Origin: an endosymbiont of Bathymodiolus septemdierum str. Myojin knoll
GTDB lineage: Bacteria; Pseudomonadota; Gammaproteobacteria; PS1; Pseudothioglobaceae
Reading direction: 5' to 3'
DNA: 64,000 nucleotides
Assembly (NCBI RefSeq): GCF_001547755.1
Contig: NZ_AP013042.1
Span: forward strand, 372,001-436,000
In this document: one piece after another, positions 8,633 through 17,611 of the stretch
Layout: each line of letters starts with the position of its first letter
Position numbering within the stretch: position 1 is the stretch's first letter
Position numbers and translations under genes: made by a program
Notes under the pieces: generated by a model
What the model was told of the DNA's origin: nothing
What the model saw: the letters and a program-made list of their open reading frames with translations, nothing else
The model's database searches: none

Positions 8633-9303
8633 TTTTTGATGTAATTACCCTATTTCCTAAGATGTTTAATGCAATTAAAGAAGAAGGGGTGATTGCACGC
8701 GGAATCAAAAAATCTCTACTTACTATCGATACTTGGCAGTTGCGTGATTTTAGCGACAATAAGCACCGCAATATTGACGATGCACCTTATGGTGGGGGTG
8801 CGGGGATGGTGATGCAGGTCAAACCTATTCGCGATTGTATTAATGCTATCAAGCAGAAAAACCCTGATACGCAGGTTATTTATTTGTCGCCACAGGGTCA
8901 GAAATTAACACATAAACTTGCGCTGGAATTGTCAAAACTGGCGTCTATCACATTACTTTGTGGGCGTTATGAAGGGGTGGACGAAAGGGTGATTGAGCGT
9001 GATGTGGATAGAGAAATTTCTATTGGGGATTTTGTTATTAGCGGGGGAGAGTTGGCGGCAATGGTTGTTATTGATGCAGTAAGTCGTCAGATTGAAGGGG
9101 TGCTGGGAAATCAAGATTCTTTAAAGGATTCTTTTGTAGATGGGGGGCTAGATTGTCCACATTACACGCGTCCAGAAGTCATCGATGGACAGATTGTACC
9201 AAAGGTTTTATTGAGTGGACATCAGGCTAATATTGATGCTTGGCGTGCACAGAAAGCCAAAGAACATACAAATAAAAAACGACCCGACTTATCCAACTTA
9301 TAA
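8629..9303 (+). CDS. trmD: tRNA (guanine-37-N1)-methyltransferase
   Basis: Methylates G37 next to the anticodon of tRNAs reading CNN codons, preventing frameshifting. The SPOUT-fold motifs are clear: APYGGGAGMVMQ, IYLSPQGQ, LLCGRYEGVDERV and ISIGDFVISGGELAAMV. At 224 residues it is about 30 shorter than the E. coli protein, the loss being at the C-terminus. The usual neighbours rpsP, rimM and rplS are absent; here it is coupled to dapE. The stop codon lies inside a palindrome (9295-9319) related to those in ccmI and ftsI, which may have replaced or truncated the original 3' end. Confidence 0.94.
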   Translation: MIFDVITLFPKMFNAIKEEGVIARGIKKSLLTIDTWQLRDFSDNKHRNIDDAPYGGGAGMVMQVKPIRDCINAIKQKNPDTQVIYLSPQGQKLTHKLALELSKLASITLLCGRYEGVDERVIERDVDREISIGDFVISGGELAAMVVIDAVSRQIEGVLGNQDSLKDSFVDGGLDCPHYTRPEVIDGQIVPKVLLSGHQANIDAWRAQKAKEHTNKKRPDLSNL

Positions 9304-9319
9304 GCCCGGCTTATAAGTT
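9295..9319. repeat. Palindrome spanning the trmD stop codon
   Basis: A 12-bp perfect inverted repeat (9295-9306 with 9308-9319) around a central C. Its centre is the 13-mer TAAGCCCGGCTTA also found in ccmI and ftsI. The trmD stop TAA (9301-9303) lies inside. No T run follows. Confidence 0.8.
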
Positions 9320-9330
9320 AAGACTCTGTT

Positions 9331-9358
9331 TTCACATGGCTTTGCCTTTATGTATAAT
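9331..9358 (+). promoter_or_regulatory. Candidate sigma-70 promoter for the first glnK-amtB
   Basis: TTCACA, 16 bp, TATAAT, ending 31 bp before the glnK start. No sigma-54 (GG-N10-GC) motif was found here. Confidence 0.5.
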
Positions 9359-9389
9359 AAGATTTTTATTGTTATACAAAGGGGAATAT

Positions 9390-9728
9390 ATGAAATTTGT
9401 AACAGCAATTCTCAGACCACATCAATTAGACGATGTCAGAGAAGCGTTATCAGAAGCAGGTGTTTCTGGTATTACCGTGACTGAAGTTAAAGGTTTTGGT
9501 CGTCAAAAAGGCCACACAGAGATGTATCGTGGTGCAGAGTATCAGATTGATTTTTTACCTAAGATTAAGTTAGAAATTGCGATTTCAGCGTCTAAGTTGG
9601 GTGATGTTATTGAGGCAATTACGAATGTCGCCAATACGGGTAAGGTCGGTGACGGCAAGATTTTTGTCAGTAATTTGGAAAAAGTAGTTCGCATTAGAAC
9701 GGGCGAAACTGATCAAGATGCATTATAA
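9390..9728 (+). CDS. glnK: Nitrogen regulatory PII protein (first copy)
   Basis: A 112-residue PII signal protein that senses 2-oxoglutarate and ATP/ADP and blocks the AmtB channel. The T-loop with uridylylation site Tyr51 (YRGAEY) and the C-terminal VVRIRTGE are present. An in-frame start exists 54 bp upstream, but the ATG at 9390 is preceded by AAAGGGGAATAT and begins the conserved MKFVTAI. It lies 10 bp before amtB, the standard glnK-amtB pairing. A second pair lies at 15.3-16.9 kb; this copy has no structured leader. Confidence 0.95.
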   Translation: MKFVTAILRPHQLDDVREALSEAGVSGITVTEVKGFGRQKGHTEMYRGAEYQIDFLPKIKLEIAISASKLGDVIEAITNVANTGKVGDGKIFVSNLEKVVRIRTGETDQDAL

Positions 9729-9738
9729 GGGGTAAAAA

Positions 9739-11013
9739 ATGAAAAAAGCATTATTAATGTTGGCATTGATGCCGATGGGTGTGTTTGCGAGTGAATTAGA
9801 TGGTGCAAATACTTCGTGGATTTTAACTTCAACAGCGCTAGTGTTGTTTATGACATTACCAGGTTTGGCGTTATTTTATGGTGGACTGGTTCGCAGTAAG
9901 AATATTTTATCGGTATTGATGCAGTGTTTTGCGATTGCGGGTATTGTATCGGTTTTATGGTTAGTGGCAGGGTATTCAATCGCTTTCGCTGAGGGTAATT
10001 CATACCTTGGTGGACTGTCCAAGTTTATGCTTTCGGGTGTATTAGAAGGCTCGATGAGTGGCGATATTCCTGAGAGTTTGTTCGCATTATTCCAAATGAC
10101 TTTTGCAATTATCACCCCAGCATTAATTATTGGTGGCTTTGCTGAAAGAATGAAATTCTCAGCGGTATTACTGTTCAGTGCGATTTGGTTGATTGTGGTT
10201 TATGCACCGATTACGCATTGGGTATGGGGTGGCGGTTGGCTGCAAGAGATGGGTTTATTGGACTTTGCGGGTGGAGTGGTTGTTCACATTACTGCGGGTG
10301 TTGGCGCCTTAGTGGCGGCGATTGTCCTCGGTCCACGCAAAGGCTTTTTAAAAACACCTATGCCGCCACACAATATGACCATGGTAGTGACGGGTGCTGG
10401 CATGTTATGGGTCGGTTGGTTTGGCTTTAATGGGGGTTCAGCGTTGGCGGCGAATGGCGATGCGGCAATGGCAATGCTAGTAACGCATATCTCAGCAGCA
10501 ACAGCAGCAATGACTTGGATGTTCTATGAGTGGATTAAGTTTGGTAAGCCAACTGCATTAGGTACAGTAACGGGTATGGTTGCTGGCTTAGGAACAATTA
10601 CACCTGCCTCAGGATTTGTGGGTCCAGCGGGTGCATTAATAATAGGTTTTGTTGCGGGTATTGTCTGTTTTAATGCTGTGATTATCATCAAACAAAAATG
10701 GAAAATTGATGATTCTCTTGATGTTTTTCCAGTGCATGGTGTCGGTGGTATTTTAGGGACGATGATGGCAGGTATATTTGCTTCAAGTGAGTTAGGGCTA
10801 TTCAGCGGACAAGGACTGGCAGAGGGGATGACGATTGCTTCGCAATTGGGCGTGCAATTCATCGGCGTGATAGCGGTTTTTTCTTATACGGCGGTTGCAA
10901 CTTATCTTATTCTTAAAGTGGTTGGCATGATAACCGGCTTAAGAGTGAGCGCTGAGGAAGAACAGCAAGGTCTGGACATTACTTCTCATGAGGAAGTGGG
11001 TTATAATTTATAA
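9739..11013 (+). CDS. amtB: Ammonium transporter AmtB (first copy)
   Basis: Inner-membrane ammonium channel of 424 residues with an N-terminal signal peptide (about 1-18, cut after FAS) and about 11 transmembrane helices. The conserved LDFAGGVVVHITAG carries the first pore His, and DVFPVHGVGGILG carries the second. The C-terminal tail RVSAEEEQQGLDITSHEE is the GlnK-docking region. Likely co-transcribed with the preceding glnK and terminated at 11032-11069. Confidence 0.96.
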   Translation: MKKALLMLALMPMGVFASELDGANTSWILTSTALVLFMTLPGLALFYGGLVRSKNILSVLMQCFAIAGIVSVLWLVAGYSIAFAEGNSYLGGLSKFMLSGVLEGSMSGDIPESLFALFQMTFAIITPALIIGGFAERMKFSAVLLFSAIWLIVVYAPITHWVWGGGWLQEMGLLDFAGGVVVHITAGVGALVAAIVLGPRKGFLKTPMPPHNMTMVVTGAGMLWVGWFGFNGGSALAANGDAAMAMLVTHISAATAAMTWMFYEWIKFGKPTALGTVTGMVAGLGTITPASGFVGPAGALIIGFVAGIVCFNAVIIIKQKWKIDDSLDVFPVHGVGGILGTMMAGIFASSELGLFSGQGLAEGMTIASQLGVQFIGVIAVFSYTAVATYLILKVVGMITGLRVSAEEEQQGLDITSHEEVGYNL

Positions 11014-11031
11014 ATTTAATTGAATGATAGT

Positions 11032-11069
11032 AAGTCCGTTAAATATTTTTTTGTTTAGTGGGCTTTTTT
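11032..11069 (+). terminator. Intrinsic terminator of glnK-amtB (first copy)
   Basis: A 12-bp stem (11032-11043 with 11054-11065, three G-T wobbles) followed by a run of T. Confidence 0.65.
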
Positions 11070-11094
11070 ATGTCTAAAAACCGTACAATTTATA

Positions 11095-11100
11095 TATAAT
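11095..11100 (+). promoter_or_regulatory. -10 element directly upstream of dapA
   Basis: TATAAT ends 6 bp before the dapA ATG, so transcription should start at or next to the start codon, giving a leaderless message. No ribosome-binding site precedes the ATG. The -35 region is poor. Confidence 0.45.
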
Positions 11101-11106
11101 AATGCA

Positions 11107-12000
11107 ATGCGAATTAAACACCCATTAACGGGCGCCATGGTTGCCCTTATTACCCCGATGCTTGAAGATGGCTCGGTAGATTTTGATGCCCTTGCAGATT
11201 TGATTGAATTTCATATTGAAAATGGCACTAAAGCCATTGTTTCTATGGGTACGACAGGTGAAAGTGCAACGCTTAATCATATTGAGCATATCAAGGTAAT
11301 GAAAAAAACCATTGATCTTGCCAAGGGCAGAATTCCTATCATTGCTGGCACGGGTGCAAATTCTACCTCTGAGGCGATTGAATTGACGCAAGCAGCCAAA
11401 GATATGGGCGCAGATGCGTGTTTATTGGTTACCCCTTATTACAACAAGCCGACACAAGAGGGTTTGTACCAACATTATAAAGCCATTGCTAAGGCGGTTG
11501 ATATTGATCAAATTTTGTACAATGTTCCTGGTAGAACGGCAGTAGATTTGTCAGTAGAAACAGCGGTGCGTTTGTCGGCAATTGACAATATTATCGGCAT
11601 TAAAGATGCAACAGGTGATTTATTAGTGGCTCAAGCATTGATGGATAAGTGTCCAGATGATTTTTTATTGTATAGTGGCGATGATGTAACTGCGGTGGAT
11701 TTTATCTTAATGGGTGGCCATGGCGGTATTTCAGTGACTTGCAATGTGGCACCAAAATTAGTCTCGGACGCCTATCAAGCGGCCTCTGAAGAAGATAAAA
11801 AAAGCGCTCAAGACATTGATGCAAACTTATATAATCTACATCAACATTTATTTATTGAATCAAATCCAATTCCAGTGAAGTGGGCAATGCATACAATGGG
11901 TAAATGCGAGTCAGGTATTCGCCTTCCACTGACAAAATTATCAATAGACGCTCGTGAAATATTAGAGCAAGACTTAGTTAACTTAGGAGTAATAACATGA
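11107..12000 (+). CDS. dapA: 4-hydroxy-tetrahydrodipicolinate synthase
   Basis: First committed enzyme of lysine/DAP synthesis, condensing pyruvate with aspartate semialdehyde through a Schiff base. It has 297 residues and a TIM barrel: GTTGESATL, YNVPGRT (catalytic Tyr) and GIKDATGDL with the Schiff-base Lys at about residue 162. It overlaps bamC by 4 bp, as dapA adjoins bamC (nlpB) in many Gammaproteobacteria. A consensus -10 sits so close upstream that the transcript is probably leaderless. Confidence 0.96.
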   Translation: MRIKHPLTGAMVALITPMLEDGSVDFDALADLIEFHIENGTKAIVSMGTTGESATLNHIEHIKVMKKTIDLAKGRIPIIAGTGANSTSEAIELTQAAKDMGADACLLVTPYYNKPTQEGLYQHYKAIAKAVDIDQILYNVPGRTAVDLSVETAVRLSAIDNIIGIKDATGDLLVAQALMDKCPDDFLLYSGDDVTAVDFILMGGHGGISVTCNVAPKLVSDAYQAASEEDKKSAQDIDANLYNLHQHLFIESNPIPVKWAMHTMGKCESGIRLPLTKLSIDAREILEQDLVNLGVIT

Positions 12001-13130
12001 TAAAAATAGTAACGGTAACCTTACTTGCCTTTTCTGTAGCAGGTTGTTTTTCATTGGATCAATTTAAGAAAAAGAAAGAAGTGGGTTTAGGTGAAAGAGA
12101 TATTCAATATTACGCCAATAAAACTGTGACTTCTTTAGAGGTCCCGCCAGATTTGACTAAGCCAAGCTCTCAAAATGCTTTTAAATTAAGTGAGTATGTG
12201 TCAAATATCAAAGAAGACACGGTTAGCTTCTCTAAAAACGATTCTGTGCAGGGCAAAGTATCAAAAATATTGGCCACACCTTCTAGCATTGAAGTTAAGA
12301 AGTTGGGTCAAATTCGCTGGTTGATTGTTGATAAAAAACCAGATGTAGTGTGGAACTTGGCTAGGTCTTTCTTTAAGTCACACGGTTTTGCAATTAAGAA
12401 AACTAACAAGAAAGTTGGCATTATGGAAACGGATTTTTTAGAAAATCGTCCTGAAATCCCCGACCAGTCTGTTGGATTGATTAGGTCAATGTTGAAAAAA
12501 GCCATCAAAGCAAGATACGCATTGCCGATTATTGATAAATACAGAGTGAGAATTGAACCCACTGCCAATGGCAAGAAAACGGAAGTTTATTTAACGCTGA
12601 ATTCTATGGAAGAAGTGATTGCCAATCAGGGTGGGGAAAGCGAAAATACCATTTGGCAAGCACGCCCTAAGGATGCGTCTTTAGAAACAGAAATGCTTTA
12701 CCGATTTATGGTCTATCTAGGTGGCGATCATGCTAAAGCGAGAGTGCAAATTGCCAAAACCAAAGAGAAAAAACAATCAAGTGTAAAGTTGGTTAAGGGT
12801 GTTGGTGGCTATGCGAAACTTCAATTCTCTTTAAATAAGTATGACACTTGGGAAAGCGTAGGCTGGGCACTTGATCAATTAGGCATTGATATTGAAGACA
12901 AAGATGTGAAAGAAGGCAGTTTTTATGTTAATGTTGCCAGAGAAAAAGATAAGGGTATTTTGTCTCGCATTTTGGGCGATAAAGCGATTAGAAAATCCTA
13001 TCAAATTATTGTCAGACAAATTAGTAGCGCTACAACAGAGGTGTATTTCAATGACTTGACTGAGAAAAATGAGCAAGAAACCATTGATTTTAGTCATGAA
13101 TTATTAGGCAAAATTGCCAAACAATTCTAG
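11997..13130 (+). CDS. bamC: Outer-membrane assembly lipoprotein BamC
   Basis: Lipoprotein of the BAM complex that inserts beta-barrel proteins into the outer membrane. The signal sequence ends in a lipobox (FSVAGC, Cys17). The 377 residues include the N-terminal unstructured stretch with EVPPDLTKPS and two helix-grip domains (about 100-225 and 260-377). Position after dapA with a 4-bp overlap supports the call. The sequence is otherwise diverged, as is normal for BamC. Confidence 0.88.
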   Translation: MIKIVTVTLLAFSVAGCFSLDQFKKKKEVGLGERDIQYYANKTVTSLEVPPDLTKPSSQNAFKLSEYVSNIKEDTVSFSKNDSVQGKVSKILATPSSIEVKKLGQIRWLIVDKKPDVVWNLARSFFKSHGFAIKKTNKKVGIMETDFLENRPEIPDQSVGLIRSMLKKAIKARYALPIIDKYRVRIEPTANGKKTEVYLTLNSMEEVIANQGGESENTIWQARPKDASLETEMLYRFMVYLGGDHAKARVQIAKTKEKKQSSVKLVKGVGGYAKLQFSLNKYDTWESVGWALDQLGIDIEDKDVKEGSFYVNVAREKDKGILSRILGDKAIRKSYQIIVRQISSATTEVYFNDLTEKNEQETIDFSHELLGKIAKQF

Positions 13131-13136
13131 GTAAAA

Positions 13137-15032
13137 GTGGCGTTATCGTCAGCCATTATTGACCAAATTCTCCATCAAAAAATTACACCGGAGGATTTAT
13201 CTGATGAGCAATTAGGGCAATTTTGTCAGACAGCTAATCTCGCTTATCGAGCGGGCGAGCCGATTGTTAGTGACAATGATTATGATTTTATCTATCTCGC
13301 TGCCCTTAAAGAGCGCGCCCCAAGCCACTCTCTATTTCAATCGATAGAACCCGAAGGGCAGGGGTTTTCTGAGGAAAAAGTCTTACTACCTGAAATTATG
13401 TTGTCCACAGACAAGGCGTATACTTGGGAAGAAATCAGCAAGTGGATAGAGCGATTACAAAAATCTGCTGCCGTCATAGGGCTTGCTGATGACAAAATTC
13501 AAATAAAGGCAACAGCTAAATTAGATGGTTTTGCAGGTTATGACGATGGCACGCGTTTATACACGCGAGGCGATGGCAAAAAAGGCAGTGACATTAGCCG
13601 AGTGTTTGAACGGGGGTTGCAGGTTTATAATGACGCACCGCGAGGACAGGGGGCGGGCGAAATTGTGGTTAAAAAAAGTTATTTTGAGTCGCATTTGTCT
13701 AATGATTTTGAATATCCGCGCAATTTTCAAGCCAGTCTGATTAAAGAAAAAGAATTGGGGCCTCTTGCTAAGCAGGCGATTACCGATAAAGCCGCTGTAT
13801 TTGTGCCCTTCAATCAATTACCAATATGGTCTGGTGATATTAATGAATTATCATCGCATTTTGATAGAATTGTTAAACAGGTATTGCAAGATATAGATTT
13901 TGATGTAGATGGCGTGGTATTTGAGGTTACAAACGAAAATTTAAAAGTTGAAATGGGGGCAAACAGAAAATTCCACCGTTGGCAGATTGCTTTTAAAGAA
14001 AATATCGATAAAGCTAAGGTTAAAGTATTATCAGTTACCCCACAAGTAGGGCGCACAGGCAAGATTACACCCGTGGCAGAGTTAGAGCCTACCTTGTTAA
14101 GTGGGGCGACCATTCATCGTGCCACAGGGCATCATTATGGCTTGGTCAAAGCGCAAGGGCTGGGCGCAGGTGCTATCATTGAATTGACGCGTTCCGGCTT
14201 GGTGATTCCTAAAATAAATAAAGTTTTACAATCAGCAACGCCCGATATTCCGACGGCTTGCCCAAGTTGCAGCGAGTCTTTGCAATGGGAGTCTGATTTT
14301 TTAATCTGTCATAATCATCAATTATGCCCAGCACAAGTCGTTGGTAGAATGGAGTGGTTTTTCAAGGTATTGGCAAATAATGACGGTTTTGGTATCGCTA
14401 CAATTAAAAAATTATATACACATAATATTCGAAAAATTTCACAAGTTTACGCATTAGATGCTGACGCATTGATGGCTATGGGCTTTGGTGAAAAAACCAG
14501 CAATAATCTTGTTGAGCAACTAAAAAGATCAAGAAGCGAACAAATTGAAGATTGGCGCTTTTTAGCGGCATTTGGCGTGGAAAGATTGGGGATGGGTAAT
14601 TGTGAAAATCTACTTAAATCTTGCCCATTAACCGATATTTTTTCCTTAGATGCGCAGCAAATAGCCAATATTGATGGCTTTGCACAGCTTAGCGCACAAT
14701 CCATCATAGATGGACTGGTATCCATTAAAGCAGAATTTGATTTAATTTTTAAACAAGGCTTTAATTTAGAATTGACAATTTTAAAAAAAGATTTAGCAGA
14801 ATTTACACATCCATTAAATGGCAAAAAAATTATATTCACCGGTAAAATGAGTGCCTCACGAGATGAGATGAAAAAACACGCCAAATCCATTGGCATCCAA
14901 GTAGTTAGCAGTGTAAACGCAAAAACGGATTATTTGGTGATTGGCGAAAAAGTCGGTCCTAAAAAAATTGAAGCCGCCAAGAGGCTTGGGGTTGAAATTT
15001 TGACAGAGGTAGAGTATCTAAATTTAATCTAG
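13137..15032 (+). CDS. Divergent NAD-dependent DNA ligase
   Basis: Seals nicks in DNA through an adenylated lysine using NAD. It has 631 residues and a GTG start 6 bp after bamC. The order is canonical for LigA: Ia-like N-terminus (SDNDYDFIY), adenylation motif KLDG with the nucleophilic Lys at about residue 126 followed by YTRGDGKKG, an OB part (TPQVGRTGKITPVAELEP), a four-Cys zinc finger (CPSC...C-x5-C), helix-hairpin-helix repeats and a C-terminal BRCT (GKKIIFTGKMSASRDEM). Several normally invariant blocks are altered: VRGE appears as GEIVVKKSY, and NPRNAAAGSLR as YPRNFQASLI. It may be a lineage-specific LigA or a second ligase; I leave the symbol empty for that reason. Confidence 0.85.
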   Translation: MALSSAIIDQILHQKITPEDLSDEQLGQFCQTANLAYRAGEPIVSDNDYDFIYLAALKERAPSHSLFQSIEPEGQGFSEEKVLLPEIMLSTDKAYTWEEISKWIERLQKSAAVIGLADDKIQIKATAKLDGFAGYDDGTRLYTRGDGKKGSDISRVFERGLQVYNDAPRGQGAGEIVVKKSYFESHLSNDFEYPRNFQASLIKEKELGPLAKQAITDKAAVFVPFNQLPIWSGDINELSSHFDRIVKQVLQDIDFDVDGVVFEVTNENLKVEMGANRKFHRWQIAFKENIDKAKVKVLSVTPQVGRTGKITPVAELEPTLLSGATIHRATGHHYGLVKAQGLGAGAIIELTRSGLVIPKINKVLQSATPDIPTACPSCSESLQWESDFLICHNHQLCPAQVVGRMEWFFKVLANNDGFGIATIKKLYTHNIRKISQVYALDADALMAMGFGEKTSNNLVEQLKRSRSEQIEDWRFLAAFGVERLGMGNCENLLKSCPLTDIFSLDAQQIANIDGFAQLSAQSIIDGLVSIKAEFDLIFKQGFNLELTILKKDLAEFTHPLNGKKIIFTGKMSASRDEMKKHAKSIGIQVVSSVNAKTDYLVIGEKVGPKKIEAAKRLGVEILTEVEYLNLI

Positions 15033-15034
15033 AC

Positions 15035-15062
15035 TTGACAGCGACATTATTTAAGTTATAAT
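15035..15062 (+). promoter_or_regulatory. Consensus sigma-70 promoter of the second glnK-amtB leader
   Basis: TTGACA, a 16-bp spacer, then TATAAT: both hexamers match the consensus. The -35 begins 3 bp after the ligase stop codon. Transcription should start near 15069, five bases before the first leader hairpin. Confidence 0.85.
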
Positions 15063-15073
15063 TATCAGCAGTT

Positions 15074-15163
15074 ATTTCTCCAAAGGTGGAGAAATCAACA
15101 CAAAACATCGGCGTTTATTTAAGCTTTTTTCTTTGAGAAAGGTTTAAGTAAGCGTTTTTTTTT
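15074..15163 (+). promoter_or_regulatory. ANTAR-type antitermination element 1
   Basis: Hairpin P1 pairs ATTTCTCC (15074-15081) with GGAGAAAT (15088-15095) around hexaloop AAAGGT. After a 7-nt linker, P2 pairs AAAC (15103-15106) with GTTT (15113-15116) around hexaloop ATCGGC. Both loops have A at position 1 and G at position 4, the recognition rule for ANTAR proteins. The 3' strand of P2 lies in the 5' arm of a strong terminator: a 17-bp stem (15112-15128 with 15138-15154) and nine T (15155-15163). P2 and the terminator are therefore mutually exclusive. The ANTAR protein encoded at 17002-17586 is the natural ligand. Confidence 0.8.
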
Positions 15164-15166
15164 CGT

Positions 15167-15653
<487 letters not shown>

Positions 15654-15661
15654 GAGATAAC

Positions 15662-16882
15662 ATGGAAAATACAATTTTAGAAATGCAATTTGCCATTGAC
15701 ACTTTTTACTTCTTGGTAATGGGTGCGCTGGTAATGTGGATGGCAGCAGGCTTCTCAATGTTAGAGGCAGGCCTAGTGCGAAGCAAAAATACAACGGAAA
15801 TATTAACCAAGAACATTGGTTTGTTTGCGATTGCTTGTACAACTTATATGATTTACGGTTATGACATCATGTACGGTGGCGGTGTCATATTAGATGGGAT
15901 TGAGGTAATCGCAAAAGATGCGACTTACGCCAAACCTTCTGACTTCTTCTTCCAAGTAGTGTTCGTTGCAACAGCGATGTCAATCGTTTCTGGTGCGGTA
16001 GCTGAGCGGATGAAGTTATTCTCATTCTTTGCTTTTGCAGTCGTATTTACTGGCATCATCTATCCAATGGAAGGTGCATGGACTTGGAATGGTGAAGCGG
16101 TGTTCGGTTTGTTTACGCTTGGCGACTACGGTTTTTCTGACTTTGCAGGTTCGGGTATTGTTCATATGGCAGGTGCAGCGGCAGCGTTAGCAGGTGTGAT
16201 TGTATTGGGTGCTCGCAGGGGAAAATACAACAAAGACGGTTCATCTAATGCGATTCCAGGTGCTAATATGCCGATGGCAACTTTAGGTACTTTTATCTTA
16301 TGGATGGGTTGGTTCGGTTTTAATGGTGGCTCTGTGTTGGCAATGGCAAGCAAAGAAAGTGCCAACGCTGTTGCAATGGTATTCTTAAACACTAACGCAG
16401 CAGCAGCGGGTGGTGTGATTGCAGCTTTACTATTGGTTAAGATCCTATGGGGTAAAGCAGACTTAACAATGGCACTAAATGGTGCATTGGCTGGTTTGGT
16501 TGCGATTACTGCAGGTCCTGATACGCCAACTGCTTTAGAGGCAACTTTAATCGGCGCTATTGGTGGTATCTTAGTGGTATTCTCAATCTCAATTTTAGAT
16601 AAAACATTTAAAATTGACGATCCAGTTGGTGCAATTTCTGTGCATGGTGTGGTTGGTTTATGGGGCTTATTAGCAGTGCCAGTAACCAACGATGGGGTGT
16701 CATTCACAGGTCAATTATTAGGTGCGGCGACAATCTTTATTTGGGTATTTGCAACTTCATTCGCGCTTTGGTTAGCTCTTAAAGCAGTAATGGGTGTTCG
16801 TGTTTCAGCAGAAGAAGAAGCTGAAGGCGTGGATATATCTGAGTGTGGTTTACACGCATATCCAGAATTTACAACTAAGTAA
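15662..16882 (+). CDS. amtB: Ammonium transporter AmtB (second copy)
   Basis: A 406-residue ammonium channel. It differs from the first copy in lacking a signal peptide (it starts MENTILEMQFAIDTFYFLVMGALVMWMAAGFSMLEAGLVR) and in loop sequences. Pore histidines lie in SDFAGSGIVHMAGAA and GAISVHGVVGLWG. The C-terminus RVSAEEEAEGVDISECGLHAYPE is the GlnK-binding tail. Cotranscribed with the preceding glnK; the following ANTAR gene is separated by a terminator. Confidence 0.96.
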   Translation: MENTILEMQFAIDTFYFLVMGALVMWMAAGFSMLEAGLVRSKNTTEILTKNIGLFAIACTTYMIYGYDIMYGGGVILDGIEVIAKDATYAKPSDFFFQVVFVATAMSIVSGAVAERMKLFSFFAFAVVFTGIIYPMEGAWTWNGEAVFGLFTLGDYGFSDFAGSGIVHMAGAAAALAGVIVLGARRGKYNKDGSSNAIPGANMPMATLGTFILWMGWFGFNGGSVLAMASKESANAVAMVFLNTNAAAAGGVIAALLLVKILWGKADLTMALNGALAGLVAITAGPDTPTALEATLIGAIGGILVVFSISILDKTFKIDDPVGAISVHGVVGLWGLLAVPVTNDGVSFTGQLLGAATIFIWVFATSFALWLALKAVMGVRVSAEEEAEGVDISECGLHAYPEFTTK

Positions 16883-16912
16883 AGATTACCCCCTAAAATT
16901 CGTATGAATTTT

Positions 16913-16937
16913 AACCCCCTTTATTGGGGGTTTTTTT
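16913..16937 (+). terminator. Intrinsic terminator of the second glnK-amtB
   Basis: AACCCCC pairs with GGGGGTT around a 6-nt loop, followed by a T run (16931-16937). Confidence 0.9.
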
Positions 16938-17001
16938 CGTCTAACGAAAGTGTTGTAAAAGAAAATAAATAAAATTTTCAAATCATATATAATTATCCTT
17001 C

Positions 17002-17586
17002 ATGAATGCAGCGCTTAAAATTATTTTGGTTGACAAGAACACAGGTCGTTCGGCAATGTTGCGTCGTGCTTTACAAGATAAAGGGCATGAGGTGATTTGT
17101 CGCATGGACAGCAGTGCTACTTTACAAGATAGCAATGAGTTAACCCATGCAGATGTGGTCATTCTCAATGCAGATATTCCTGACAACGAAGTATTTGCCA
17201 ACCTGACTGATATTAACAAAACTAAACCCAAGCCGATTGTGATGTTTACCGAAGAGTCTAATTCTGAAATGGCAAGTTCAGCGATTAAATCTGGCGTAAA
17301 TGCCTATATCGTTGATGGACTGGAAGAGAATCGTGTCCAGCCTATCATTGATGTCGCGATGGCAAGATTTAGAGAATTCCAGGCATTAAAAGATGAGTTG
17401 GATGCAACTCGCAGTCAACTCTCAGAACGAAAAGCAGTTGAGAAAGCCAAAGGTTTATTAATGAAGCACAAAGACATTAGTGAAGATGAGGCTTACCAGT
17501 CTTTACGAAAAATGGCAATGGATAAGAATAAGCGCATTGTCGATGTGGCTGAAAGTTTAATTAATACATTTGAATTACTTGATTAG
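17002..17586 (+). CDS. NasT-like ANTAR antiterminator with degenerate receiver domain
   Basis: A 194-residue protein: an N-terminal response-regulator receiver-like domain (1-120), a coiled-coil linker (about 122-145) and a C-terminal ANTAR RNA-binding domain (AVEKAKGLLMKHKDISEDEAYQSLRKMAMDKNKRIVDVAESLI). ANTAR proteins bind paired A1/G4 hexaloop hairpins and stop terminators forming. Here Asn56 occupies the phospho-acceptor position (VVILNADIPD), and the acidic pocket is reduced to one Asp (LVDKN), so control by phosphorylation is unlikely. NasT proteins are usually held by a NasS sensor, which is not encoded nearby. A TATAAT at 16988-16993 ends 8 bp before the ATG, suggesting a leaderless message. 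Confidence 0.88.
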   Translation: MNAALKIILVDKNTGRSAMLRRALQDKGHEVICRMDSSATLQDSNELTHADVVILNADIPDNEVFANLTDINKTKPKPIVMFTEESNSEMASSAIKSGVNAYIVDGLEENRVQPIIDVAMARFREFQALKDELDATRSQLSERKAVEKAKGLLMKHKDISEDEAYQSLRKMAMDKNKRIVDVAESLINTFELLD

Positions 17587-17611
17587 AGCTTACGCACTAC
17601 AAAGGTTTAAA

